Source: Rhizophagus prolifer
Lineage: Eukaryota; Glomeromycota; Glomeromycetes; Glomerales; Glomeraceae
Length of the DNA stretch: 31,744 bases
NCBI GenBank assembly: GCA_019425655.1
Contig: NQWY01000400.1
Location: 1-31,744 of the forward strand
Reading direction: 5' to 3'
In this document: piece by piece, positions 7,545 to 15,276 of the stretch
How the letters are laid out: every line of letters begins with the position of its first letter
Position numbering within the stretch: the first letter of the stretch is position 1
Made by a program: the position numbers and the translations under genes
Notes under the pieces: model-generated
Seen by the model: the letters and a program-made list of their open reading frames with translations, nothing else
Databases searched by the model: none
What the model was told of the DNA's origin: nothing

Positions 7545-9167
7545 TTAATTAAGATGCTGGGATCTTAAATGTTCAAGAAATTCAGACGGTGACACAGTTG
7601 TAACTTTTCTGAATGCAGCTGCAAACTTACTCTGAGATGAAAAACCGGCTTCTTCAGCCAGACTTGAAATTTTATATTTGTGATACTGGCTGTCATTTTT
7701 CAATTTATAAATAATGTGTCTGACCCGTAGCTCATTGATATAATTCTTAAAATCCTTCTTTTTATAAGTGTTGACAACATACGAAAGATATTTAGTATTC
7801 GTACTGCAGTAAGCGGCTACATATGGAAGTGATACATTATTTCTTGTAAATAATGTTGTCTGTTCAAATTTATCCAATTTACTGAGGATTTTTTTCTCAG
7901 TAGCAGGAGTCATCAGCGCCTGTGACTCTGGCTCGGTGTCATAATTTACAATATTTGGTTCCGATGCATCTTCATACGCTAAATTTTGTGTAATCTCGGT
8001 TTCCGGAAGAGATGCCGGTTTGGTTTGTTCGATTTCTTCTAGAATCTGCTGGATTTTAGCAAATTTTTCTTTCTGTCGTTTTCTATAAATTACAAAATAG
8101 ACAATAATGATAACTAGTATCAAAAGTACAGACATAATGATGATATTTTTCCACCCCGATTGTTTCTTGTTCAGTTCGTTATCTTTATTTAGTCTGGTGT
8201 AAGAGTCGTTGATATAAGCTGAAGCTTTATTGCTTATCTTTTCCGAGACAGAATCCTGTTTTTTCTTAGCCTGGTTCAGTTTTTCAATATCTTTGGTTAA
8301 AGCATAATATTGCTGGGAGCTTTCATATATTTCATTTTTTAGACTGAGATATGGAGATTCTTCAGCCATTTTTTGTGCCTGGTCTATCAAGGGTTTTGCT
8401 TTTTCAGGATTTTTTTGAGCAATATATATCTGCGCCATTCCATTCAATACGAGTGCTTTAAGAAAGTTGTCTGACATATGATTCAGCTTGTCCAAAGCTT
8501 GCTCATAGTAATCCATAGCCTTAGAATAATCTTTCAGATAATAATTCAAACCTAAAAGCTGTTCATTATTAGCTGAGAGAAACGGATTGTCCTGTCCGCT
8601 TAATTTAAAATAGCTCGAAGCGTCATTAATATATTTGATGGATTGTCTGTAATTTTTATGTTCGTTTTCATAGTAAGCTTTTTCCTGCATCAGAAAACCG
8701 TTGGTCTGATTCACAAGTCTGGGATCATCTATCTTTTTGATGGTTTCTGACGTTTCTTCAATATATTTTTTAGACTGGTCAAAGAGCTTCAGATGACGGT
8801 ACTGAGTAGCAAGGAAACCGGATATTTTTGCTTTCCACACATTGTCATCGGTGTCTTCAAGTATTTTTTCTGCTTTTAAAGCGTAATCAATAGCATCTTT
8901 AAATTCACCGGATTGTTGAAGTAGTGAAGCTGAAAGCATCAGGCTTTTAGCCTTATAGCGCGGGGTTTCAGAAATATTATATAGAGAGTCAGCAATTTTT
9001 AAAGCTTTCGGAAAATCTTTTTGAGAAATTTCAAGATAGGTTCTTGTGTAAATCTGATTGTATGCTTCTGCATTTTGGCCGTTTAAACTGCTGATAAGAA
9101 AATTAGTAAAAAGAAATACCAAACGGAAAACAATAATCTTCCAACATTTTAATTTTATAGTCATCAT
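7545..9167 (-). CDS. Membrane-bound TPR protein with C-terminal AraC-type HTH
   Basis: A 540-aa regulator. Starting at ATG 9167 gives MMTIKLKCWKIIVFRLVFLF, a signal or anchor; the longer frame from 9197 adds ten unlikely residues. TPR-like helical repeats occupy about residues 30-320 (for example YLKDYSKAMDYYEQALDKL and KALVLNGMAQIYIAQKNPEK). A single TM lies near 340-362 (IIIMSVLLILVIIIVYFVIY), followed by a charged linker. An AraC-family DNA-binding domain fills the last about 90 residues (KISSLAEEAGFSSQSKFAAA, FRKVTTVSPSEFLEHL). This layout, periplasmic TPR sensor plus cytoplasmic AraC HTH with no receiver, is a common flavobacterial one-component transmembrane regulator. Its target is unknown; the adhesin operon directly downstream is the obvious candidate (inference). 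Confidence 0.87.
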   Translation of the reverse strand: MMTIKLKCWKIIVFRLVFLFTNFLISSLNGQNAEAYNQIYTRTYLEISQKDFPKALKIADSLYNISETPRYKAKSLMLSASLLQQSGEFKDAIDYALKAEKILEDTDDNVWKAKISGFLATQYRHLKLFDQSKKYIEETSETIKKIDDPRLVNQTNGFLMQEKAYYENEHKNYRQSIKYINDASSYFKLSGQDNPFLSANNEQLLGLNYYLKDYSKAMDYYEQALDKLNHMSDNFLKALVLNGMAQIYIAQKNPEKAKPLIDQAQKMAEESPYLSLKNEIYESSQQYYALTKDIEKLNQAKKKQDSVSEKISNKASAYINDSYTRLNKDNELNKKQSGWKNIIIMSVLLILVIIIVYFVIYRKRQKEKFAKIQQILEEIEQTKPASLPETEITQNLAYEDASEPNIVNYDTEPESQALMTPATEKKILSKLDKFEQTTLFTRNNVSLPYVAAYCSTNTKYLSYVVNTYKKKDFKNYINELRVRHIIYKLKNDSQYHKYKISSLAEEAGFSSQSKFAAAFRKVTTVSPSEFLEHLRSQHLN

Positions 9168-9393
9168 GTATTGTTGTTGAACTTTCAAAGTTAACATAAT
9201 ATATTTTTAACAATTATGACCAGACACGTATTCTGTCTTTTGTTTTGAATCAAAATCAGGAAAATGGCTCTTAAAAATATTGTTGTATAATTTTGTTTTT
9301 CAGTGTTTTAATTAAAAAATATATTTTTAGTTGATTTACATATTATACGATAGTAAAAAGATTGACAAGACACATTTCTAATTATATAAAGGC

Positions 9394-9715
9394 TTAATTT
9401 TTCTGACTAATTAATGATCTTTTTTCAATAATACCTTTCAGGATGGCGATCCAGATGGTGGAGAATAACAGAGACAGGCAGGTGATTCCAAGTCCGGTCT
9501 TGTATAAGCTGTATTCAATAATCCCTGTTTTATAAGCAACAGATAATGCCAATATGCCAAATTCTCCTGTTTGAGATAGTAAGGCACCGCCATACCAACT
9601 GTCCTTCCAGTTATATTTTAGCAATCGGAAAATGATAGCCGACATCACACTATTGCTTGCCAGACTGATTAAGATCGATAAAAAGCCCGGACATTATATA
9701 TTTCTAAATGAAGTG
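9394..9715 (-). pseudogene. Decayed C-terminal part of a KefB-like cation/proton antiporter
   Basis: The minus strand carries the end of a CPA2-type monovalent cation/proton antiporter. It reads SLHLEIYNVRAFLSILISLA, then SAIIFRLLKYNWKDSWYGGA, LLSQTGEFGILALSVAYKTG and a last membrane segment ending IIEKRSLISQKN. The LLSQTGEFG motif and its spacing to the final TMs match that family. An intact antiporter has about 380 or more residues with some 12 TMs; here only about the last quarter remains. Upstream (9716-9830) the minus strand reads a short hydrophobic stretch (FFIIFISSIT) in another frame with stops and no start for the rest of the gene. I infer a deletion remnant. No function should be expected. 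Confidence 0.7.
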
Positions 9716-9865
9716 ATTGACGAAATAAAAATAATGAAAAAACATATTATGCAGATGATCCCTCTGTAAAAAGATTTTCTGTACATCAGAATGTCGCTGC
9801 TGAAATATTGAATTTTCTCAGCAATTTTTTAAGGTGAAAAATGATAATTTAATTATTTCAGGACT

Positions 9866-9890
9866 AGAAGCCGTTTCTACGGCTTCTTTT
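9866..9890. terminator. Terminator-like hairpin downstream of the second barrel gene
   Basis: An 8-bp perfect stem AGAAGCCG / CGGCTTCT with loop TTTCTA lies 25 bp past the stop of the minus-strand barrel gene. The T-rich tail (TTTTGATTT) is on the plus side; the minus side lacks a T-run. It may block plus-strand antisense transcription or act as a weak terminator for the barrel gene. Confidence 0.5.
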
Positions 9891-9911
9891 GATTTGTTAA
9901 TAAAATTATTT

Positions 9912-12251
9912 CTATAACCTGTTTTGTTCATCCGTTTTGCGTCCGGCTTTCGCATCTTTCACTTTCTGATTTCCGAAATTATATTTCAGATTAATCATAA
10001 AATATTGTGTGTCGCGATAATCCTTGAAATATTGATTCTGGTCTGCATATCTCGTCGAGATCGTATTCTTATTCGTTCTGAAAATATCATTGAAAATCAA
10101 GCCTGCTTCTAATCTTTTATCAAACATTTTCTTGTTAATGATGACATTGGTGTTCTGAGAGGAGCTGATGTCAAACGAACCCTGGATCGTCTTAGAATTA
10201 TAAACATAGGAAACATTGAGATCCCAGGTTTTTGCTTTGTCCAACGTGATTTGCGTAGAAATATTCGCATTATAAAAGAAGACGTCATTTTTATACAAAA
10301 TCTTATCAGTTCCCATAAAATAATTCTCCTGATATTCGCCCATTGCAAAAAGATTCAGTTTCCAGTAAGGTTTTATAGAAAAGTTTTTGGAAAAATTCGC
10401 TCCTAGATTTTGTCCGTGGTCGATATTGGTGTAATTATAAACTGTTTCAAAAGTCTGCGGATTTTGGATAGAAATTTCCATCGAAGGGTCTTTGATATAG
10501 CTGTAATAAGCTTCAAAATTCCAGTCTTTCACCGTGTAAGTCAGACTCAGATTATGAATGATGGTTGATTTCAGATTCGCATCACCTTGGAAGTAAGAAT
10601 ACAGATTGTAATAAGATTTGGAAGGATTCAGGAAATCGTAGTTTGGTCTGTCGATACGTTTTCCGTACGAGAATCCTAATTGCTGGTCTTCTTTCAGGTT
10701 ATACATCAGGTAAAAAGTAGGGAAGAGTCCGGTTCTGGTCGTCTTATTTTCCACAACCGGATTATCAGAATTGGTTTTGATAAGGGTTGTTTCTGAGCGC
10801 AAACCGGCTTTCATTTCCCATTTTTTCCATTTGTATTCCGAGGAAATATAACCAGCAAAAATATTCTCTTTATAATTAAACAGGTTGCTTTTTGTTAAAT
10901 TCTGAATCGTTCCGTCAAAGAAATCAAGGTCGTTTTTATTCTTAACAAAACTGTATTTCAATCCGCTTTCCAACGTGAATTTATCATTAGAAAATCGGTA
11001 ATCCAATTGCGTCGCATAAAGCGAAATATCCTGAATGCTGTTGTTGGCAAACCTGTTTTTACTTTCCGGCTGTCCTTGGAAATTCAATAATGTTTCTACA
11101 TCCTGATTTTCCTTGAATCGTTTCATACTGGAGTTATTTGTCCAAGTCAGGTTGTTGTTCCCGAATTTTTTATCATAAACCAGATAAGAATTAAAACTGT
11201 TATCATATTGCTTTTTCTTGTTGGATGTTAAGTAATACGATTGCAACTGATTATTTTCCGTGTTGTAAATATTCGTCGGAACATTGTAATGACCATTGTT
11301 GTTTGGCGCATTGTAACCATCAAAACCAAATTGTACAGTCGATAAACTATCCAAATTATATTGTCCTGAGAAGTTGTAGACGTGCTGTTCGTGAGCGTGT
11401 GTTTTTCTTACCATATCGCTTTCCCAACGGGTTTTGTCCTTGTCAAAAACCACAACATCAAAGTTTTTTCGGACATAATCTCCGCTTACAAAATTGTAAT
11501 TCCCCGTCAGTTGCCATTTATCAGTATTGTAAGATTGCGAAGTCCCGATTAATCCCTTGGCATAAGTTGCCTGAGTATATCTTGTCGATATTCTTCCTTT
11601 GTAACCTGATAAAACATTTTGCTTCATTTTGATATTGATAATGGCGCTTCCTTGCGCTTCATATTTTGCAGGCGGATTGGTAATAACTTCAACCGATGAA
11701 ACATTATTTCCATCCGTGTTTTCAAGAAGTTGTTTGAGTTGTTCCTGCGTCATCAAAGTTTTTTTATCATTAATGGTTACGATGATTTGAGAATTTCCGC
11801 GAACGCTCAATTCCTCATTTTTAACCAAAATATTCGGCGTGCTTTTCAGGATATCCCAGGCATTCAGATTTTGAAGCGGTGTTTTATCTATATTAAATTC
11901 CAGTCGGTCAATTTTCCTTTTCAGCAAAGGTTTGTTGGCTTTTATTGTTACACCTGCAATTGATTTTACCGTGTCTTTTTTGAGAATAATATTCAGTGAT
12001 TGATTATCTTCCAAAATGATTTCATAATCCTGATAATCTTGTTTTTTGATAACAATTGATACAGGAAATTTCGAAATACCTTCAAGACTGAAATTCCCGT
12101 CTTTATCAGAATAGAATATCGATTTGTTTTCATTAATTTCAATGCTTGATTCAGAAACCGGTTCCTGATTTTCGTTCTCGATGTGGCCTTTGATATTCTG
12201 ACTCCAGATAAACATTGGAAGTAAAAGTAAAACTACGTTATAAATTTTCAT
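9912..12251 (-). CDS. Outer-membrane beta-barrel protein, TonB-dependent receptor-like, beside a two-component system
   Basis: A 779-aa outer-membrane protein. The signal peptide is MKIYNVVLLLLPMFIWSQ. A carboxypeptidase-regulatory-like beta domain follows at about residues 19-95 (KGHIENENQEPVSESSIEIN), then a plug-like region at about 125-215 (NAWDILKSTPNILVKNEELS, SVEVITNPPAKYEAQGSAII) and a barrel of the OMP_b-brl_3 type ending with FMINLKYNFGNQ before a charged tail. It is divergent from the kinase/regulator pair at 12559-14530. Its start is preceded by a -7-like element and by three 7-bp direct repeats that look like the regulator's operator, so it is probably that system's target. Ligand unknown. 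Confidence 0.88.
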   Translation of the reverse strand: MKIYNVVLLLLPMFIWSQNIKGHIENENQEPVSESSIEINENKSIFYSDKDGNFSLEGISKFPVSIVIKKQDYQDYEIILEDNQSLNIILKKDTVKSIAGVTIKANKPLLKRKIDRLEFNIDKTPLQNLNAWDILKSTPNILVKNEELSVRGNSQIIVTINDKKTLMTQEQLKQLLENTDGNNVSSVEVITNPPAKYEAQGSAIINIKMKQNVLSGYKGRISTRYTQATYAKGLIGTSQSYNTDKWQLTGNYNFVSGDYVRKNFDVVVFDKDKTRWESDMVRKTHAHEQHVYNFSGQYNLDSLSTVQFGFDGYNAPNNNGHYNVPTNIYNTENNQLQSYYLTSNKKKQYDNSFNSYLVYDKKFGNNNLTWTNNSSMKRFKENQDVETLLNFQGQPESKNRFANNSIQDISLYATQLDYRFSNDKFTLESGLKYSFVKNKNDLDFFDGTIQNLTKSNLFNYKENIFAGYISSEYKWKKWEMKAGLRSETTLIKTNSDNPVVENKTTRTGLFPTFYLMYNLKEDQQLGFSYGKRIDRPNYDFLNPSKSYYNLYSYFQGDANLKSTIIHNLSLTYTVKDWNFEAYYSYIKDPSMEISIQNPQTFETVYNYTNIDHGQNLGANFSKNFSIKPYWKLNLFAMGEYQENYFMGTDKILYKNDVFFYNANISTQITLDKAKTWDLNVSYVYNSKTIQGSFDISSSQNTNVIINKKMFDKRLEAGLIFNDIFRTNKNTISTRYADQNQYFKDYRDTQYFMINLKYNFGNQKVKDAKAGRKTDEQNRL

Positions 12252-12265
12252 TTCAATAATTTTGA

Positions 12266-12273
12266 CAAAATTG
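12266..12273 (-). promoter_or_regulatory. Candidate -7 element of the second barrel gene
   Basis: On the minus strand this reads CAATTTTG, one mismatch from TAnnTTTG, 14 bp before the ATG. No TTTG occurs in the -33 position; instead the regulator repeats end about 22 bp upstream. That arrangement is typical of activator-dependent promoters. Confidence 0.45.
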
Positions 12274-12295
12274 AGACGAAACGCAGGAAAGTTTT

Positions 12296-12324
12296 GTTAA
12301 TGAACGGTTAATGGAAGGTTAATG
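12296..12324. promoter_or_regulatory. Probable response-regulator operator: three GTTAATG direct repeats, 11-bp period
   Basis: GTTAATG occurs at 12296-12302, 12307-12313 and 12318-12324, separated by AACG and GAAG. Seven-bp direct repeats with 4-bp spacers are the classical tandem site of OmpR/PhoB-family response regulators (established knowledge). An OmpR/PhoB-type regulator is encoded next door (13853-14530). The array covers about the -33 region and upstream of the divergent barrel gene, where PhoB-like activators bind. It may also affect the kinase gene on the other side. Confidence 0.7.
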
Positions 12325-12348
12325 CCTGTTTTGAAAGAAATTTGATTG

Positions 12349-12356
12349 TATTTTTG
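12349..12356 (+). promoter_or_regulatory. Candidate -7 element for the kinase/regulator operon
   Basis: TATTTTTG matches TAnnTTTG, but the nearest clear upstream TTTG (12330-12333) is only 15 bp away. If used, the transcript would begin with a roughly 195-nt leader containing the whole 12371-12543 repeat. Confidence 0.35.
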
Positions 12357-12370
12357 AAACGTAATTTTAA

Positions 12371-12543
12371 ACCACAAAAGGAACAAAAGTTTTTTATTCG
12401 GTAAAGTTTAAAGATTGATTTTTTGCTCAGCGAAGCGCCTTTGCGAATCTTAAAAATATTTTCAATAAGATTCAAAAAACTTTGCGGACTTTGCGTTAAA
12501 ATATATTATTAAGTTTTTTTAAAACTTTTGTGCCTTTTGTGGT
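12371..12543 (+). repeat. Intergenic repeat element with 23-bp terminal inverted repeats
   Basis: Arms at 12371-12393 (ACCACAAAAGGAACAAAAG plus TTTT) and 12521-12543 are complementary at 22 of 23 positions. Between them, 12429-12500 is a copy of a repeat unit also found at 25187-25383, 26331-26400, 27721-27780 and 29830-29920: it begins AGCGAAGCGCCTTTGCGA, has an AT-rich middle, and ends with a CTTTGCGGACTTTGCGTTAA stretch. No coding capacity. It fills most of the gap before the kinase gene and would lie in its 5' leader. Confidence 0.75.
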
Positions 12544-12558
12544 TTTAAAGAAATCAAT

Positions 12559-13863
12559 ATGAATCGGAAGAAAAACATCACAATTATTTTGTTCACGTTC
12601 AGCCTTGTTATCTTGGTTGTTTTGCAGGGTTATTATATCTACAATTCTTACCGTCTTGAGGAAAAAGAGCTCAACAGACAGGCCAGGATGATTGCGGATA
12701 AAACACTGGAGACAATGGAAAAATACGAGACCGAGACGAATGAAGAAAAACTGGTTGGCGATTTTGAAAGACTAAAAAAAGGTATTACGATACAAAAAGA
12801 AAAAATTACACATCCGGAAAGGATTTATAGCTCGGAAAAGCTGTACAATCAAAAACTTGAGAAAACGCTTAAAGACAATATAGGAGATTCTGGTTTTGAG
12901 ATCGCAATGAAAAGCGAGATCTATTCGATTCTGGATGAGGTTCAGAAAAAAGAGCTTTTGCCAAAGAATCGTTCACTTGTTTTGTACCAAACTGTAAAAA
13001 AAATGTCAAAGCCTTTGACCATTAATGAAGGTAAATGGTCCAGTCGTCAATCCAGAGAAAATACGGATTTGAATTTGGATGAGAAAGATTATTATTTAGT
13101 TAAATCTAAATCGACTTTTCAACTTCTGAATGTCAAATTTTTAGTTTTAAAGAAAATTATTCCTTTGATTATCATTAGTTTATTGATTGCTATTCTAATT
13201 GTAATCTTATTCCGAAACAGTATCAAAAACCTGAATCGCCAGGAAAAGAAAATCTCACAGCTTCACACAACTATCGATTCTATCGCTCACGAATTGAATA
13301 CACCAATTACAACTCTGAAATTTTCAGTTGCTCAATCTTCCGATTCTGAAACCAAAGCTCTGCTCGAACGTCAGATCAAACGCCTCGAGAATATTGTTTC
13401 GTCCATTCATAACAATGATTCTGATGATGTTTTAATGAATAAAAACGAGATGGAACGTTATTTTTCGGAAATACAGAAGTCTTTTCATAACATCGATTTC
13501 AAAATTAAATTGGATTTTATTGAGAACAAATCTTTGTATCAAAACGATTTCAAGCAAATTATGGATAATCTCATCGATAATTCATCAAAATATGGCGCAA
13601 AGGAAATCGAGATTTTGATCAAAATGAACAACGGAATTGGAATGGAAGTTTCTGATGACGGCATCGGAATTCCGAAAGAAGAGAAGCAAAACATTTTTGA
13701 TAAATATTACCGCATTACGAGAGACGAAAATCTTCACGTCAATGGTCTTGGAGTCGGACTTTTTCTGGTTAAGACAATCGTTGACAAATACAAAGGCGAT
13801 ATCGAAGTGAATCCAAAAAAGAAAGGTGTTTCATTTAAAATAACGATTCCAAATGAAGCCTAA
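12559..13863 (+). CDS. Sensor histidine kinase
   Basis: A 434-aa inner-membrane kinase. TM1 is at residues about 7-27, followed by a 170-residue helical extracytoplasmic sensor region and TM2 near 200-220 (IIPLIIISLLIAILIVILF). The HisKA dimerisation helix carries the phospho-acceptor His244 in IAHELNTPITTL. The ATPase domain shows the N box (DNLIDNSSKYGA), G1 (DDGIGIP) and G2 (GLGVGLFLVK). No HAMP domain is obvious. The stop overlaps the start of the regulator gene by 11 bp, so the two are translationally coupled. The signal sensed is unknown; the divergent barrel gene with the 11-bp-period repeats suggests it controls that receptor. Confidence 0.92.
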   Translation: MNRKKNITIILFTFSLVILVVLQGYYIYNSYRLEEKELNRQARMIADKTLETMEKYETETNEEKLVGDFERLKKGITIQKEKITHPERIYSSEKLYNQKLEKTLKDNIGDSGFEIAMKSEIYSILDEVQKKELLPKNRSLVLYQTVKKMSKPLTINEGKWSSRQSRENTDLNLDEKDYYLVKSKSTFQLLNVKFLVLKKIIPLIIISLLIAILIVILFRNSIKNLNRQEKKISQLHTTIDSIAHELNTPITTLKFSVAQSSDSETKALLERQIKRLENIVSSIHNNDSDDVLMNKNEMERYFSEIQKSFHNIDFKIKLDFIENKSLYQNDFKQIMDNLIDNSSKYGAKEIEILIKMNNGIGMEVSDDGIGIPKEEKQNIFDKYYRITRDENLHVNGLGVGLFLVKTIVDKYKGDIEVNPKKKGVSFKITIPNEA

Positions 13864-14530
13864 AATCTTATTAGTTGAAGACGACCAAGATTTAGGAATG
13901 GTTCTGAAACAATATTTGGAATTTTCTGATTTCGAAGTCAATTGGATCCCAAATCCTGAAGAAATTCTGAAAAACAAAAAGCAGATTGACCAATATCAAT
14001 TAGCTATTCTTGATGTGATGTTGCCTGTCATTGATGGCTTCGAATTGTCTAAAGAAATCAGAAAATCGTCTGAGATTCCGTTTCTTTTTCTTACTGCTAA
14101 AGGTCAAAGTATTGACAGGATTCTAGGATTAAAACTTGGCGCAGACGATTATATTACAAAACCTTGCGAACCGGAAGAGCTGATATTAAGAATCAAAAAT
14201 ATACTCAAAAGACAACAGAATTCTACAAAAGCAATAATTAAATTGGGAAATTATTCATTCATTCCTTCGCAGTTTCAGTTGCTTTTCCAGAATGAAACCA
14301 TTCAGTTGACGGAGAAAGAATCTGAGTTGTTGCTTTTACTTTCCAAAAACAATCAGAAAATTATTAATCGTAAAGAAATCCTTGAAACACTTTGGGGAGA
14401 AAATGATTATTTTCTGGGAAGAAGTCTGGATGTCTTTATGACGAGGTTACGTAAATATTTCCAAAAGGATGATAGAATCAAGTTCGATTCTGTTCGCGGG
14501 ATTGGTTTCAAAATAGAGTTTCCGGAATAA
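13853..14530 (+). CDS. OmpR/PhoB-family response regulator
   Basis: A 225-aa DNA-binding response regulator. The receiver domain (about 1-118) has the acidic pocket in LLVEDDQD, the phospho-acceptor Asp54 in LAILDVMLP, and the conserved Thr and Lys in FLTAK. The C-terminal winged-helix Trans_reg_C domain (about 130-222) shows LTEKESELLLLLSKN and ends SLDVFMTRLRKYF...VRGIGFKIEF. The ATG lies inside the end of the kinase gene. Such regulators bind tandem 7-bp repeats every 11 bp, exactly what is present at 12296-12324, which points to the divergent barrel gene as target (inference). Confidence 0.94.
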   Translation: MKPKILLVEDDQDLGMVLKQYLEFSDFEVNWIPNPEEILKNKKQIDQYQLAILDVMLPVIDGFELSKEIRKSSEIPFLFLTAKGQSIDRILGLKLGADDYITKPCEPEELILRIKNILKRQQNSTKAIIKLGNYSFIPSQFQLLFQNETIQLTEKESELLLLLSKNNQKIINRKEILETLWGENDYFLGRSLDVFMTRLRKYFQKDDRIKFDSVRGIGFKIEFPE

Positions 14531-14616
14531 GTATCGGTTTTAGATAAGCGTATTGGGAAAGTATCGTTATTTGTTATTGGTTTTAAATGGTTGATATATA
14601 GTGAATTAAATTTTAT

Positions 14617-14646
14617 TTTGCAGGTTTCCTTTTTTTGATATATTTG
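14617..14646 (+). promoter_or_regulatory. Housekeeping-type promoter of the ECF sigma gene
   Basis: TTTG at 14617-14620, an 18-bp spacer and TATATTTG at 14639-14646 fit the Bacteroidota -33/-7 consensus. The -7 ends 41 bp upstream of the GTG start at 14688. The sigma gene would therefore be made by the main sigma factor and not depend on itself. Confidence 0.65.
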
Positions 14647-14687
14647 AAAGCTTCGTATATATTAGACCTTAAAAATATATTTCCTAA

Positions 14688-15203
14688 GTGCAATCTCAAT
14701 TTGAAAAATTATATTCTGACTATAAACATCAGGTCTTCTTTTTCGTGAAAAAATATGTTCACGGACAGGATGATATTGAGGATATCGTGCAGGATATTTT
14801 TGTTCATCTGTGGAAGCATAAAGATGCTTTGGATAAGAATAAAGAAGCTATTGTTTTCAAGACTGCGAAACAGGAAATTGCTAATTTCTATAGAAAAAAC
14901 AAATTGTCTTTCTCAGATTTCAAAGAGCAATCTCATCTCAGCATTGTGAAAGAAGAATATGATGAAGAGCAATTCAAATCCTATTCTGAACAGGTTGAAA
15001 AAATACTCCAGCTGATTCCCGAAAAAAGTAAATCTTTTTTTCTCAAACATAAAATTGACGGACTGAGCTATTCCGAAATTGCAAAAGAAAACAGTATTTC
15101 CAAAAATGCTGTGGCCAAGCACGTTAATAAGGTGCTTCATATTCTAAAAACAAATATTAATCTCTTTTTTCTGCTACTGATTTTCATTAAAAAGATTTTT
15201 TAG
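14688..15203 (+). CDS. ECF sigma factor of a SusC/D-FecR locus
   Basis: A 171-aa extracytoplasmic-function sigma factor. Region 2 covers about residues 5-70 (DDIEDIVQDIFVHLW is the typical 2.2-2.3 segment). Region 4 covers about 100-155 (LQLIPEKSKSFFLKHKIDGL, then SYSEIAKENSISKNAVAKHV, the HTH). The C-terminal tail is unusually hydrophobic (LFFLLLIFIKKIF). The start is GTG at 14688; there is no ATG before region 2. Genes downstream encode the FecR anti-sigma and a SusC transducer, the usual partners: ligand binding at the outer membrane is relayed to FecR, which frees the sigma. GGTTGACGATTT...GCGTAAT motifs beside it are candidate sites for its own promoter recognition. Confidence 0.9.
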   Translation: MQSQFEKLYSDYKHQVFFFVKKYVHGQDDIEDIVQDIFVHLWKHKDALDKNKEAIVFKTAKQEIANFYRKNKLSFSDFKEQSHLSIVKEEYDEEQFKSYSEQVEKILQLIPEKSKSFFLKHKIDGLSYSEIAKENSISKNAVAKHVNKVLHILKTNINLFFLLLIFIKKIF

Positions 15204-15232
15204 GGTTGACGATTTCGGTAAGTCTGCGTAAT
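15204..15232 (+). promoter_or_regulatory. Candidate ECF-sigma promoter of the phosphatase gene (copy 1)
   Basis: GGTTGACGATTT (15204-15215), 10 bp, GCGTAAT (15226-15232). A nearly identical pair occurs before fecR at 16586-16613. CGTA in the -10 region is common for ECF sigmas, and the 16-bp gap between TTGAC and CGTA fits. It begins directly after the sigma gene's stop and ends 44 bp before the phosphatase ATG. Confidence 0.55.
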
Positions 15233-15276
15233 TAATCGTAAGACAGAAATCAATCTGAAACTAAAATAAGTTTATA

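Noticed and set aside
11225-11632. 135-aa plus-strand open frame
   Set aside because: It is antisense to a well-supported barrel gene, with a composition rich in Cys, His and Tyr that is unlike the neighbours.
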